Shown here: positions 59,701-64,000 of the stretch, in pieces | Layout: each line of letters begins with the position of its first letter | Position numbering within the stretch: the stretch's first letter is position 1 | Source of the DNA: Dermatemys mawii | Taxonomy: Eukaryota; Chordata; Testudines; Dermatemydidae | Length of the DNA stretch: 64,000 nt | NCBI GenBank assembly: GCA_007922305.1 | Contig: ML677374.1 | Span: 5,715,991 to 5,779,990, forward strand | Direction: 5' to 3' | Made by a program: the position numbers and the translations under genes | The notes under the pieces: generated by a model | Seen by the model: the letters and a program-made list of their open reading frames with translations, nothing else | What the model was told of the DNA's origin: nothing | The model's database searches: none

Positions 59701-62656
59701 GATTGCTTTAGTACTGTGAAATACCGGTCTCTTTTTGAAATAACTGACTTGCAGAGCAAAGGAAAACTTAAGGCAGATGCTTCTGAGCACAGTCTGCCAC
59801 CCATACCATTATCACCGCAACGTCATTTGTTCTGTTGTCTGTGACAGTAATATTTCCCCATCAGCCAGACATCGGAGTCTATGGTTAGTTGCACAGTGCA
59901 GTATCTTGAAGAAAACCAAATGAGAAGAAATGTAGATTTTAAAGCAATTTCTCTTTGAGAGTGTAATTTAAACTCTTGACTGCTTTCACTTCTAAATTTC
60001 TAGCATAAATTTCTGTTCCTATTAGTGGTAAGGTACTGGTGCTTGTAGATAATGTAGCTGAGCATTCTAAATCAGGAGGTATTCTTTTAAGAACAGTACA
60101 ACTAGAAGTCTATTTTATAGAAAACACTTCATGCTTATATCTTCTGGTTTCCTTTTCTTTTGTAAAGTTAGAGGGGAGGTGAAGTAAGTGACATACTGGA
60201 ATAAACCCGTTACTGATTCTTGGTTACTAAAATTAGTTGTTGCTTGTCCTAAAGTGACTTCCTGCATAAATATCACATCTATAAATATTCAACTAGTATT
60301 TAAATATGCTGGCTAGCTAAAGAGCAATGCATAAATTGGTCTATTGTATAAAAGGCAACTGCTTCAGCCCTGCTGTTAAGCACTTTACCAGTAAATAGTG
60401 GCTCCTTATGAAACTTAAATGTAAGCCACTTCTGAATCAAATTGGCATAGCTCCCTTCAAATGAAATCTTCAATTCCAGTGACTTCCACAAACATTTCTA
60501 CAAATCAATTACTGACAGTTTTTTCAAGTGACTGGTGTAGCTAAACTAAATGCTTGTATACTGGTATGTACTACCTATGTTAGAAGGATATCCATGGAAT
60601 AAACTCCCTGATTTTTGCAGCCATGTGATAAACGGTTGAACCTTAAATAAACTACATTTTGTTTGTACCATGAATTTTCTTGCCTGCATTCTGTCCACTG
60701 ATCTGTTTCTGTTGAGATTGCTGCTACTATTCCAAATTTCTGAGCTTTCAAACAGCCATTTTTTGTGATCAGTAATTAATACAGTCACCCCAACCACTAA
60801 ATAATAAAACCTGTCCTGTCCTTGACAGAGGGCCCTTTTGTGTATTTCAGATTGTTTTGATAGAGCAAACAGCCACTAGACTTGGATCTTTCCCCGACCC
60901 AGCCAGGTTACCCATTCAGACCGCTGTGTACTGAGATCCTCCTGCTGCTGCTTCTCTATTGTGTTGGCCTTTGGCTCCTATGGAACACATTGGCCAAAGA
61001 CTGTGCCCTAAATGTGGGTGTGCCTGAATTCCTTTGGCAGGAACATCATGGTGCTTTCTCTCCCCATATGTGATAACATGGAGCAAGTTCCAAGTCCTGT
61101 TTTACACTCCTCTCCCAATCCAGGCAGCAGTCTCTTCCCACAGGCCTAGACTATTGACTGCATTTTTCCTGTTTCTCCTTTTACACACAGGAAATAGTCA
61201 ATTTATTCTTTGTTTAAAGAGAAGGGGAAAGGATAGATGGGCAGGAATTGTTTGTATTCAGTAATCTTTCTGTTAGCCCTGTGGCTTTCTCTCATGTACT
61301 CCTGAGGATATTATTTCCCTGATGGGCTTTTTAAGATATCTTGGAAAGATCCTTCTATAGGCATTGAGAATAGGAGATAGGAAACAACAGCAAATTTTAT
61401 AAGACTAACAAGGATCAGAAAAGCTTCTATTTGAATAGAAGGTGACTAGCCTAAAACAAAAACCAGGACCCAAACACAATTTGCTGCTTTTATGTTTTCA
61501 TCCTCTCACTGTGTTTCCCTTCCATAATTTAAAGCAGGCCTGCACAACATGCGGCCCGGGGGCCACATGCGGCACGCACAGACTCACTGTGCGGCCCGCA
61601 GGAGGTGAGTAGGGGCGGGGCAAGCCAAGCGGTGGGGTTGGGGGGAAGTGGATGGGGGCGGGGCGAGGGTGGGGCTTTTCGGCCCGCAGCTGGTTTTTTC
61701 AGTAATATGCCCTCGCTGCTTTCCGAGTTGTGCAGGCCTGATTTAAAGAATTAAACTAAAACTTTTTGTTTTGTTACTTCTAGGTCATTTACTGTTCATT
61801 TGGGGGAACATCCAAAGGGCTACATTTCAATAACCTAATAATGGGACTTGTCCTGCTTACAAGAGGCAAAGATGAAGAGAAAGCAAAATGTGAGTAACAA
61901 GTGCGTGTAATCAGAGTAACAAGGTGCATAGAATATAACATATGTAGAACATGTGTTCATAAAGCAAAAATTAAGTTTAGGTTTTTAATATGTAGATCTT
62001 GATTTTTGTCTGTAACTTGGAGCACAAGTTTAGTTAAGTAATCGACAGATTTTTTTTAACAATGCAGATCTTGATTTACATTCAGGATTTTTATATTTAT
62101 AGCATTTAACAAAAGTGAAATGATGTGACGTTACATAGTAAACACTCAAGTGTGTCTGGAGCTTGTTGAAAGGCTGTAGAGGATATTCTGTAAGGAAGAG
62201 TGAGAAAGAGTTAGTCTCTTTTTCAAAAAAAAAAAAATACGCATTAATCTAAGTCATCTGCATAATAAGTTCTGTTAATTTGTCTTCCTCTTAATTTGAC
62301 TTTACAGTATTTGCTTTTCGTTTGTCTAGCAGGTAATAGTATACAAAAGGAATATTTGTTAACCCCTTATTGAACAGTACCAGATCTTGGTGGAATGAGC
62401 CTCAATAAGACGCTTGTGCTTTGGTTACCATACAGTTATTGGCACTGTGAGGCAGGGTTGAACCGAATTTTTGAAAGCTTAACTGAAAAATCAGCACAAT
62501 TTTTGTATTACATTTGTTTTAATCTCTGCTTACCTAGACATTTTCAGTCTCTTTTCCAATGAATCTGGGAGTTATGTTGTCCGTGAAGAGATGGAGCGGA
62601 TGCTTCATATTGTTGATGGAAAAATCCCAGATTCGCTCAAGAGATGTTTCTCTGAG
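14657..62656 (+). CDS. USP32: USP32, ubiquitin-specific protease 32, N-terminal part (exons 1-4; gene continues beyond window)
   Basis: Four exons (14657-14714, 37892-38019, 61784-61889, 62538-62656; 58+128+106+119 nt) all have GT-AG introns and compatible phases. They join into 137 residues without a stop. The product begins MGAKESRIGFLSYDEALRRV and contains GDGVPPKVAEVIYCSFGG and EEMERMLHIVDGKIPD, which I recognise as the USP32 N-terminus. Family knowledge: USP32 is a large (about 1600 aa in human) membrane-associated deubiquitinase of Golgi and endosomes with an N-terminal EF-hand-like region, a DUSP domain, a split USP catalytic domain and a C-terminal prenylation motif. RAB7 and the Ragulator subunit LAMTOR1 are reported substrates. 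Only the N-terminal helical, EF-hand-like part is here; no catalytic residues are in view. I looked for exon 5 after 62656 and did not see it. The start codon has a good Kozak context (CACCATGG). Confidence in identity is high. Confidence 0.95.
14839..15030. repeat. G-rich minisatellite at the start of USP32 intron 1
   Basis: Units of about 37-43 bp start with GGCTGTCA at about 14839, 14876, 14918, 14975 and 15018. The last two complete units, on either side of the assembly gap, are nearly identical (CATGGAGGGGAGGGGTGGGG, then GATAACCAGTGTAGGGG). The G-runs could form G-quadruplexes on the + strand. The true copy number is uncertain because of the N run. Confidence 0.85.
14961..14970. other. 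Assembly gap (10 N)
   Basis: Ten undetermined bases lie inside the minisatellite between two near-identical units. The length is probably a placeholder rather than a measured size. Confidence 0.98.
17722..17892. mobile_element. hAT-like MITE, CAATGKTGRGCAACC termini
   Basis: Left end CAATGTTGGGCAACC and the reverse complement of the right end CAATGGTGAGCAACC match at 13 of 15 positions. Flanking 8-mers (GAATAAAT and ATATATAT) agree at only 5 of 8, so the target duplication is decayed. The interior (CGGCCAATGGGAGCTG and GGTTATCTGTCCAC) is GC-rich and resembles a hAT MITE family of turtles that I recall. Confidence 0.7.
18861..18960 (+). repeat. Interspersed repeat, GACAAGGTGGGTGAGGTAAT family, copy 2
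   Basis: Shares GGTGGGTGAGGTAATACCTT, then TTGGGCCAGTTTTTGTTAGT and GCTTACACAGAGC with the other copies. Confidence 0.6.
22000..22212 (+). mobile_element. CR1 LINE 3' end
   Basis: CR1-type 3' UTR wording is clear: ATTGGAACAATTTACCAGGA, GGTTCTCCATCACTGAC, ACTTGATGATCACAATGGTC, then CCTTCTGGCCTTGGAATCTA, ending in a short ATCAATCA-like tail. This family dominates turtle, crocodilian and bird genomes. The 5' part is missing, as is typical for truncated insertions. Confidence 0.8.
28995..29455. repeat. GC-rich interspersed repeat with a 190-bp palindrome
   Basis: Both ends carry GGGGGGTTAGCTTATAAA or GGGGGGTCAGCTTATAAA (about 29010 and 29414). Between them lies a near-perfect palindrome (29103-29294) centred near 29199, with GGAGCGTCTGCA arms and TTTGCCATTCCCAGCC / GGCTGGGAATGGCAAA inner arms. 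I recall this sequence as a highly repeated turtle element. It has no recognised coding capacity. Confidence 0.7.
33741..33810 (+). repeat. LINE or SINE 3'-tail fragment, copy 2
   Basis: GTGCTAGGTGCTGTACAATG, then GGACCCTCATCTC and TTGTGATACAATTAAAAT, align with copy 1 at 10010-10135. Confidence 0.45.
34400..34499 (+). mobile_element. Truncated MITE, right end only
   Basis: The segment TCCCATCGGCATAGA...GTGTAGACATAGCC resembles the right terminal part of a turtle MITE that I recall, ending in TGTAGACATAGCC. The matching left terminus (GGCTATGTCTACA) is not found upstream, so only a 3' fragment remains. It directly abuts the TCT duplication of the next element. Confidence 0.45.
34503..35164 (-). 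mobile_element. Non-autonomous Harbinger element, relative of the autonomous copy at 52979-57407
   Basis: A 662-bp element with ends GGGTATGGTTACACT and (reverse complement) GGGCTTGGTTACACT, flanked by TCT on both sides (34500-34502 and 35165-35167). Its left about 175 bp matches the right end of the autonomous element reverse-complemented, including GCATTAAGAGCAGCGCATTA. Its right about 190 bp matches the left end, including GGAATAAGGGCTGTAGCGC. It is thus inverted relative to that copy and lacks both genes. The central about 300 bp (34680-34970) has no counterpart that I can see in the autonomous element. Confidence 0.9.
35252..35530. mobile_element. Degenerate MITE, GGATATGTCTGCACTGC left end
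   Basis: The left end GGATATGTCTGCACTGCAG is of the GGGTATGTCTACACTGC type. The interior shows diverged inverted similarity (CCCAGTCTGGGTAGACAG against GTCTGTCTTCCGGCCCGGGG), and the right end near CAGCTGCAATATCC is decayed. Boundaries are uncertain and no target duplication is visible. Confidence 0.45.
36746..36910 (+). repeat. Interspersed repeat, GACAAGGTGGGTGAGGTAAT family, copy 3 with foldback
   Basis: The left arm (GAGACAAGGTGAGTGAG, then CTTTTATTGGACGAAC) is mirrored by the right arm (GTTGGTCCAATAAAAGG, then CACTTGTCTTGTCTC), giving an inverted repeat of about 115 bp. It is followed by ATCCTGGGACCGAC, which I associate with the family's 3' end. This copy suggests the family is a foldback DNA element. 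Confidence 0.65.
37892..38019 (+). CDS. USP32: USP32 exon 2
   Basis: The acceptor is TTAATACAG ending at 37891 and the donor GTAATT starts at 38020. The exon encodes residues 20-62, beginning TDVELKRLRDAFKRTCGLSC and ending GDGVPPKVAE. It closes on a codon boundary. The pattern of charged residues and leucines suggests amphipathic helices of the EF-hand-like N-terminal region; no canonical calcium loop is visible in this exon. Confidence 0.95.
38744..38950 (-). pseudogene. CR1 LINE ORF2 fragment
   Basis: The minus-strand frame contains GELITDDIKKAGLFNDHFTS followed by VFTENVN. This matches the linker between the endonuclease and reverse transcriptase of CR1-type ORF2 (consensus of the form: LxTDDxxKAExLNxFFxSVFT). 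It is about 68 codons long, with no RT catalytic motif. It is a dead fragment in antisense orientation to USP32. Confidence 0.65.
43826..44110. mobile_element. Harbinger-like MITE with TTA target duplication
   Basis: A 285-bp element with termini GGGCTGGTCCTCACTAGCAC and (reverse complement) GGGCTTGTCTTCACTAGCAC, matching at 22 of 25 positions over the first 25 bp. It is flanked by TTA at 43823-43825 and 44111-44113. The interior is CpG-rich, with GATCGAT-type palindromes and a GGCGGTGGCGTGCGGTGGCGTG direct repeat around 43937-43958. It has no coding capacity. The TWA duplication and GGG ends fit PIF/Harbinger. Confidence 0.85.
45390..46030 (+). repeat. Long interspersed repeat copy
   Basis: A run of wording that I recall as a repeated reptile sequence: GTGCCCAAAGGTCTTACAAT, GGAAACAATGAGAATATTAG, CAGGAAGCTCCTCCCAAG, GGCTGTGAGGGGCCTTGAAA, then GCAGCTTATGTTTGATGC. 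No open frame or terminal repeat is visible and I cannot name the family. Confidence 0.5.
49800..49960 (-). repeat. MIR-like SINE, reverse orientation
   Basis: CTCAAAGCATTTGTGAGGTA, then ATAAGAAAACCAAGATACAG and CTCAGTCACCCAGCAGC match the reverse complement of the MIR core region (CTGTAAAATGGGG ... GTGACTTGGGCAAG type), diverged. Confidence 0.5.
52976..52978. repeat. Target-site duplication TGA, left copy
   Basis: TGA directly precedes the left terminus and is repeated directly after the right terminus at 57408-57410. A 3-bp duplication is diagnostic for PIF/Harbinger. Confidence 0.85.
52979..53170. repeat. Left terminal region of the Harbinger element with AGCGCT palindromes
   Basis: Contains five AGCGCT sites, mostly as TATAGCGCTATA-like 12-bp palindromes, including the pair around CCGCGG (TAGCGCTATAACCGCGGAGT followed by TATAGCGCTA). 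The first 190 bp reappear reverse-complemented at the right end of the element at 34503-35164. Confidence 0.85.
53337..53505 (+). repeat. 58-bp tandem repeat, about 2.9 copies, upstream of the Myb-like gene
   Basis: Copies start with GCGTGGCGTG at 53337, 53395 and 53453. Each contains CTCAGGGAA, then TTGCAGGTGATCATTC (with minor changes) and a GATTGATT end. The third copy is shortened and runs straight into the start codon at 53505. This is probably the promoter and 5' UTR of the + strand gene. Confidence 0.85.
53505..55562 (+). CDS. Harbinger Myb/SANT-like DNA-binding protein (two exons, 376 aa)
   Basis: Exon 1 is 53505-54066 and exon 2 is 54994-55562. The donor is GTAAAG at 54067, the acceptor TTTTATTTTAG ends at 54993, and the phase fits (G + AA gives Glu188). 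I chose the ATG at 53505; the frame is open a little further upstream but only from a TTG. Residues 12-100 are a Myb/SANT trihelix-like domain (SPAWSNSEVLDLISCWGEEA, then IS-ALAERGHERD, CRVKVKELRNAYRKARE, FYKELHAIL). Residues 125-148 are almost all Glu/Asp. Residues 203-217 are strongly basic (RLRRLRKRPRRSKE), a likely nuclear signal. Residues about 220-285 could form a coiled coil, and the tail is Pro/Tyr/His-rich. In known Harbinger elements this protein binds the termini and imports the nuclease into the nucleus. Confidence is high for exon 1 and good for the splice. Confidence 0.88.
53976..54120 (+). repeat. Tandem duplication unit A spanning the exon 1 end and donor
   Basis: The sequence from GCATGCAGCCAGGAGCTCTT through the GTAAAGCTGCTTTTCTATGG donor region to GGGATGAG is repeated as unit B at 54170-54317 with about 90% similarity by eye. 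Confidence 0.85.
54067..54993 (+). other. Intron of the Myb-like transposon gene (927 bp)
   Basis: GTAAAG...TTTTAG. It includes duplication unit B, a C16 run near 54692-54707 and two related segments around CCACTTCCCGGCACTCC and ACGTACCGGCACTCCCC (about 54673 and 54781), each followed by CCGCCACAGCTT and TCAGGGCAGGGAA, so it also holds a diverged direct repeat of about 108 bp. Open frames through it on + are best explained as intron sequence kept open by composition. Confidence 0.75.
54170..54317 (+). repeat. Tandem duplication unit B with a second GTAAAG donor
   Basis: Repeats unit A (GCATGCAGCCAGGAGCTCTC ... GGTAAAGCTGCTTTTCTATG). It lies in the intron of the Myb-like gene. Using its donor (GT at 54266) would retain the TGA at 54117-54119, so only the first donor gives the full protein. 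Confidence 0.85.
55652..55677 (+). terminator. Polyadenylation signals of the Myb-like gene
   Basis: AATAAA at 55652-55657 and again at 55672-55677, 90 and 110 bp after the stop codon at 55562. Confidence 0.7.
55687..55692 (-). terminator. Polyadenylation signal of the transposase gene
   Basis: TTTATT on the + strand reads AATAAA on the minus strand, about 104 bp past the transposase stop. The signals of the two convergent genes are 10 bp apart, so the 3' ends nearly meet or overlap. Confidence 0.7.
55757..55782. repeat. (CTCC)n microsatellite in the transposase 3' UTR
   Basis: Six to seven CTCC units directly between the transposase stop and its polyadenylation signal. GGAG repeats in the sense of the transposase transcript. 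Confidence 0.8.
55796..57115 (-). CDS. PIF/Harbinger transposase, HARBI1-type DDE nuclease (439 aa)
   Basis: A single uninterrupted frame. Motifs: a helix-turn-helix-like segment at residues 161-189 (SYRSVANQFGVGKSTVG), first Asp in CGGAIDGTHIPI (D223), second Asp in VILGDPAYPLMPWL (D311), and Glu in RMTVECAFGRLKARW (E347), giving a DD-87-D-35-E spacing. The conserved N-R-K-G-Y-F-S and D-x-x-a-G-W-x-G-x-x-H-D-A-R blocks of the DDE_Tnp_4 fold lie between the first two. The acidic segment 54-66 is N-terminal. Length fits this family (HARBI1 is shorter, about 350 aa). Translation could also begin at Met27 (57035-57037). It cuts and joins the element ends in the nucleus together with the Myb-like partner. 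Antisense to USP32. All three catalytic residues are present, so it may be functional. Confidence 0.95.
   Translation of the reverse strand: MFPSTSGAIFQGFQQGTLRLPLSSAAMNPELLRDMLTTVASTSLCAVELFLDMQDDSDDSEDEIEAVNAFDTKLLVSLTDMLTAVERRFWARETSTEWWDRIVMQVWDDEQWLQNFRMRKATFMGLCAELAPALRRKDTRLRAALPVEKRVAIAIWKLATPDSYRSVANQFGVGKSTVGVVLMQVCRAINRILLRKIVTLDNVHDIVAGFEEMGFPNCGGAIDGTHIPILAPAHLAEEYVNRKGYFSMVLQALVDHRGRFTDINAGWSGKVHDARIFRNTGLFMKLQAGTFFPDQRIPVGEVEMPIVILGDPAYPLMPWLMKPYTGSLDSSQERFNYRLSRCRMTVECAFGRLKARWRCLYGRLDLAEGSISAVISACCALHNLCERKGEGFTQAWSSEVQRLEATYAQPESRVHGGDQREAVRIREALREHFEAESQF
57234..57407. repeat. Right terminal region of the Harbinger element
   Basis: Carries four AGCGCT sites (CTATAGCGCTGG, AATAGCGCTGC, GAGCGCTATAAG, AATAGCGCTATAA) and ends CCATACCC. 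It matches the left about 175 bp of the 34503 element in reverse complement. Confidence 0.85.
57408..57410. repeat. Target-site duplication TGA, right copy
   Basis: Matches 52976-52978. Confidence 0.85.
61527..61534. repeat. 8-bp target-site duplication ATTTAAAG, left copy
   Basis: Identical to 61741-61748 on the other side of the hAT MITE. Confidence 0.9.
61535..61740. mobile_element. hAT MITE, CAGGCCTGCACAAC termini
   Basis: A 206-bp element with perfect 14-bp inverted repeats (CAGGCCTGCACAAC...GTTGTGCAGGCCTG) and a perfect 8-bp duplication ATTTAAAG, both typical of hAT. The interior is GC-rich (GCGGCCCG occurs repeatedly) with no coding capacity. Its right end is 43 nt from the exon 3 acceptor of USP32. 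Confidence 0.95.
61741..61748. repeat. 8-bp target-site duplication ATTTAAAG, right copy
   Basis: Matches 61527-61534. It is part of the 43 nt of original intron left upstream of exon 3. Confidence 0.9.
61784..61889 (+). CDS. USP32: USP32 exon 3
   Basis: The acceptor TTACTTCTAG ends at 61783 and the donor GTGAGT begins at 61890. The exon encodes residues 63-97 (VIYCSFGGTSKGLHFNNLIM followed by GLVLLTRGKDEEKAK) plus the first base of Tyr98. A hAT MITE ends only 43 nt upstream of the exon, so the polypyrimidine tract and probably the branch point lie in a very short stretch of original intron. Confidence 0.95.
61890..62537 (+). other. USP32: USP32 intron 3 (648 bp)
   Basis: Short AT-rich intron with a GTGAGT donor and TTACCTAG acceptor. 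I see no other feature in it apart from an A13 run near 62227. Confidence 0.9.
62538..62656 (+). CDS. USP32: USP32 exon 4
   Basis: The acceptor TTACCTAG ends at 62537 and the donor GTATGT starts at 62657. The exon completes Tyr98 and encodes IFSLFSNESGSYVVREEMER through MLHIVDGKIPDSLKRCFSE, ending on a codon boundary at residue 137. The reading frame continues open through the donor into intron 4 to a stop at 62941, across a MITE, which is why an unspliced translation of this region looks longer than the exon. Confidence 0.95.
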
Positions 62657-64000
62657 GTATGTCATACAATTTTTGATGCACTGAATTTACAAGAGCAATA
62701 TATTACTGCTTTATTGGACAATATATTTTCTTTGCAATATACATGCTACCTCGATATAACGCGGTCCGATATAAGGCGAATTTTGATACAAGGCGGTAAA
62801 GGAGCACTCCAGGAGGTGTGGCTGCGCACTCCTCTATCTCGATATAACACGGTTTCACCTATACCGCAGTATGATTTTTTTGGCTCCCGAAGACCGTGTT
62901 ATATTGAGGTAGCAATGTACATGCATGTATGTATATTTTAAAAAAATAACTGTTTAAATACAGTGTATATTCTAAGCTTTAAAAGCTGTAAATCCACATA
63001 TGCAACTGCCATTGATAGGTGCAGACAGGTGTATAAGGCACAGACGGACTATGCAGCGGCCTTGATCATCCAGCACTTACTTACATGCTTAACTTTACAT
63101 GTGTGTTTGCAAGATCAATAATTGTGGTTATTGCTATTAACTATAGTTGAAACACAGATGTTGTTAATAGCGGTTTCCTTGTCCGGTGTGTACAGGGATT
63201 ATTTTCTTTGAGTATAATCCTACTCACAAGGAAGTTGAGGGAAACTCTACTTAGCAGTGTGTGTTTCTCTTTAAAAATGGTGTTTTTAGCATGGTTTCAG
63301 ATAGTCTCTGAGAAGGAAATAGAGTACTAAGGACTACCATGTTGCTTAATTGGAGAATTCAAGACTTTGGTATAAAGATTTGACTACTGCATCACTGAGT
63401 CAGAAAATGGTCCAGGTAGTACATTCATTGCCCTAAATAGAGTGATGGATTTGAAGAGAATGAAGATTTGAAGAATATTGATTTTCAGCTGGTGGCTGAC
63501 CACTGGAATATTATGAGAAAAATAAGATTTTTATTTAAAATAATGGTGGATAACTATCACTGACATTGGTTTTAGACCAAAATTGGGCTGCTAGCTGCAG
63601 AAATGAGCAAGCAATTGAAAAAGCAACCTTTTAAGAAATAAAAATTTAAAATTTAGTCTTTTTCATAAATAAGTTTTTGAATTTTTAATTCAAGAAGTAA
63701 CATAGACGGTTATTGCAACTTAATCTTGATCTTGTAAGACACTGGCATGTGGGCTAGACACACCAGCCAGAAACCTGAAAAGAATTGTCTTCAGTATTCA
63801 GAACCCTCCCCAGGTAGTGTCCCATCTCTCGTTGTTAGAGATACTTATGTATTTGTATAGCTAAAGAACCTTTTTACTATTGGTTTTAATTTCCTTTGCA
63901 AGATCCAGCTTTGCATGGCTTTTGGCAGTTCTCATTTTCTCCCTGTATTTTCTGAGCTCCAATAGAGAGCTTTCCTTGTTGATCCACCCCTTCTTCCGTT
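62657..64000 (+). other. USP32: Start of USP32 intron 4, truncated by the window edge
   Basis: Begins with GTATGT. It contains a Tigger/mariner-like MITE at 62742-62917 and otherwise AT-rich sequence with no recognisable exon 5. Confidence 0.8.
62742..62917. mobile_element. Tigger/mariner-like MITE with TA duplication
   Basis: A 176-bp element with termini CATGCTACCTCGATATAAC and (reverse complement) CATTGCTACCTCAATATAAC, flanked by TA at 62740-62741 and 62918-62919. The motif CGATATAA recurs internally (about 62752, 62767, 62840). The TA duplication and size fit Tc1/mariner-superfamily MITEs. It lies 85 nt after the exon 4 donor. Confidence 0.8.

Larger units (their letters stand above)
38020..61783 (+). 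other. USP32: USP32 intron 2 (about 23.8 kb)
   Basis: Intron between GTAATT and TTACTTCTAG. It hosts the complete Harbinger transposon (52979-57407), a Harbinger-like MITE (43826-44110), a CR1 ORF2 fragment (about 38744-38950), a long interspersed-repeat copy (about 45390-46030), a MIR-like SINE (about 49800-49960) and a hAT MITE next to exon 3. The stretches 38951-43825, 46031-49799, 49961-52978 and 57411-61526 are AT-rich intron in which I recognise nothing coding. Confidence 0.85.

Noticed and set aside
1..64000. tRNA, rRNA, CRISPR or bacterial-type operons
   Set aside because: No cloverleaf with A/B boxes, no rRNA wording and no regularly spaced short direct repeats were seen; the window is vertebrate.

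Overview
The window is vertebrate nuclear DNA: very large introns, GT-AG splice sites, a CpG-island promoter and dense transposon relics. The interspersed repeats point to a turtle (Testudines), or at least a non-avian reptile. Evidence includes a CR1 LINE 3' end and a CR1 ORF2 fragment, many short hAT, Harbinger and Tigger-like MITEs, and a 460-bp GC-rich palindromic repeat that I recall as abundant in turtle genomes. The species call is an inference from recalled repeat families, not a search.

The only host gene I can support is the 5' part of USP32 (ubiquitin-specific protease 32) on the + strand. A CpG-island promoter lies at about 14.23-14.79 kb. Coding exons are 14657-14714, 37892-38019, 61784-61889 and 62538-62656. 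They join in frame into the first 137 residues of the protein, and the gene continues past the right edge. Introns 1 and 2 are about 23.2 kb and 23.8 kb. The 14 kb upstream of the promoter holds no gene I can recognise, only repeats, including an LTR-like element at 926-2244.

The most notable object is a complete PIF/Harbinger DNA transposon in USP32 intron 2 (52979-57407, 4429 bp). It has matching terminal inverted repeats and a 3-bp TGA target-site duplication. It carries two convergent, apparently intact genes. One is a two-exon Myb/SANT-like DNA-binding protein on + (376 residues after splicing). The other is a 439-residue DDE nuclease of the HARBI1 type on -. In Harbinger systems both proteins are needed for transposition. 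A 662-bp non-autonomous relative (34503-35164, TCT duplication) in intron 1 shares roughly 175-190 bp of both ends in the opposite orientation. Both elements carry clusters of the palindrome AGCGCT, which are plausible protein-binding sites.

Further well-delimited insertions are a hAT MITE with perfect 14-bp inverted repeats and a perfect 8-bp duplication ending 43 nt before the exon 3 acceptor (61535-61740), a Harbinger-like MITE with a TTA duplication (43826-44110), a Tigger/mariner-like MITE just after exon 4 (62742-62917), and a hAT-like MITE at 17722-17892. A G-rich minisatellite interrupted by an assembly gap (14961-14970) lies just inside intron 1. No tRNA, rRNA or CRISPR was seen.
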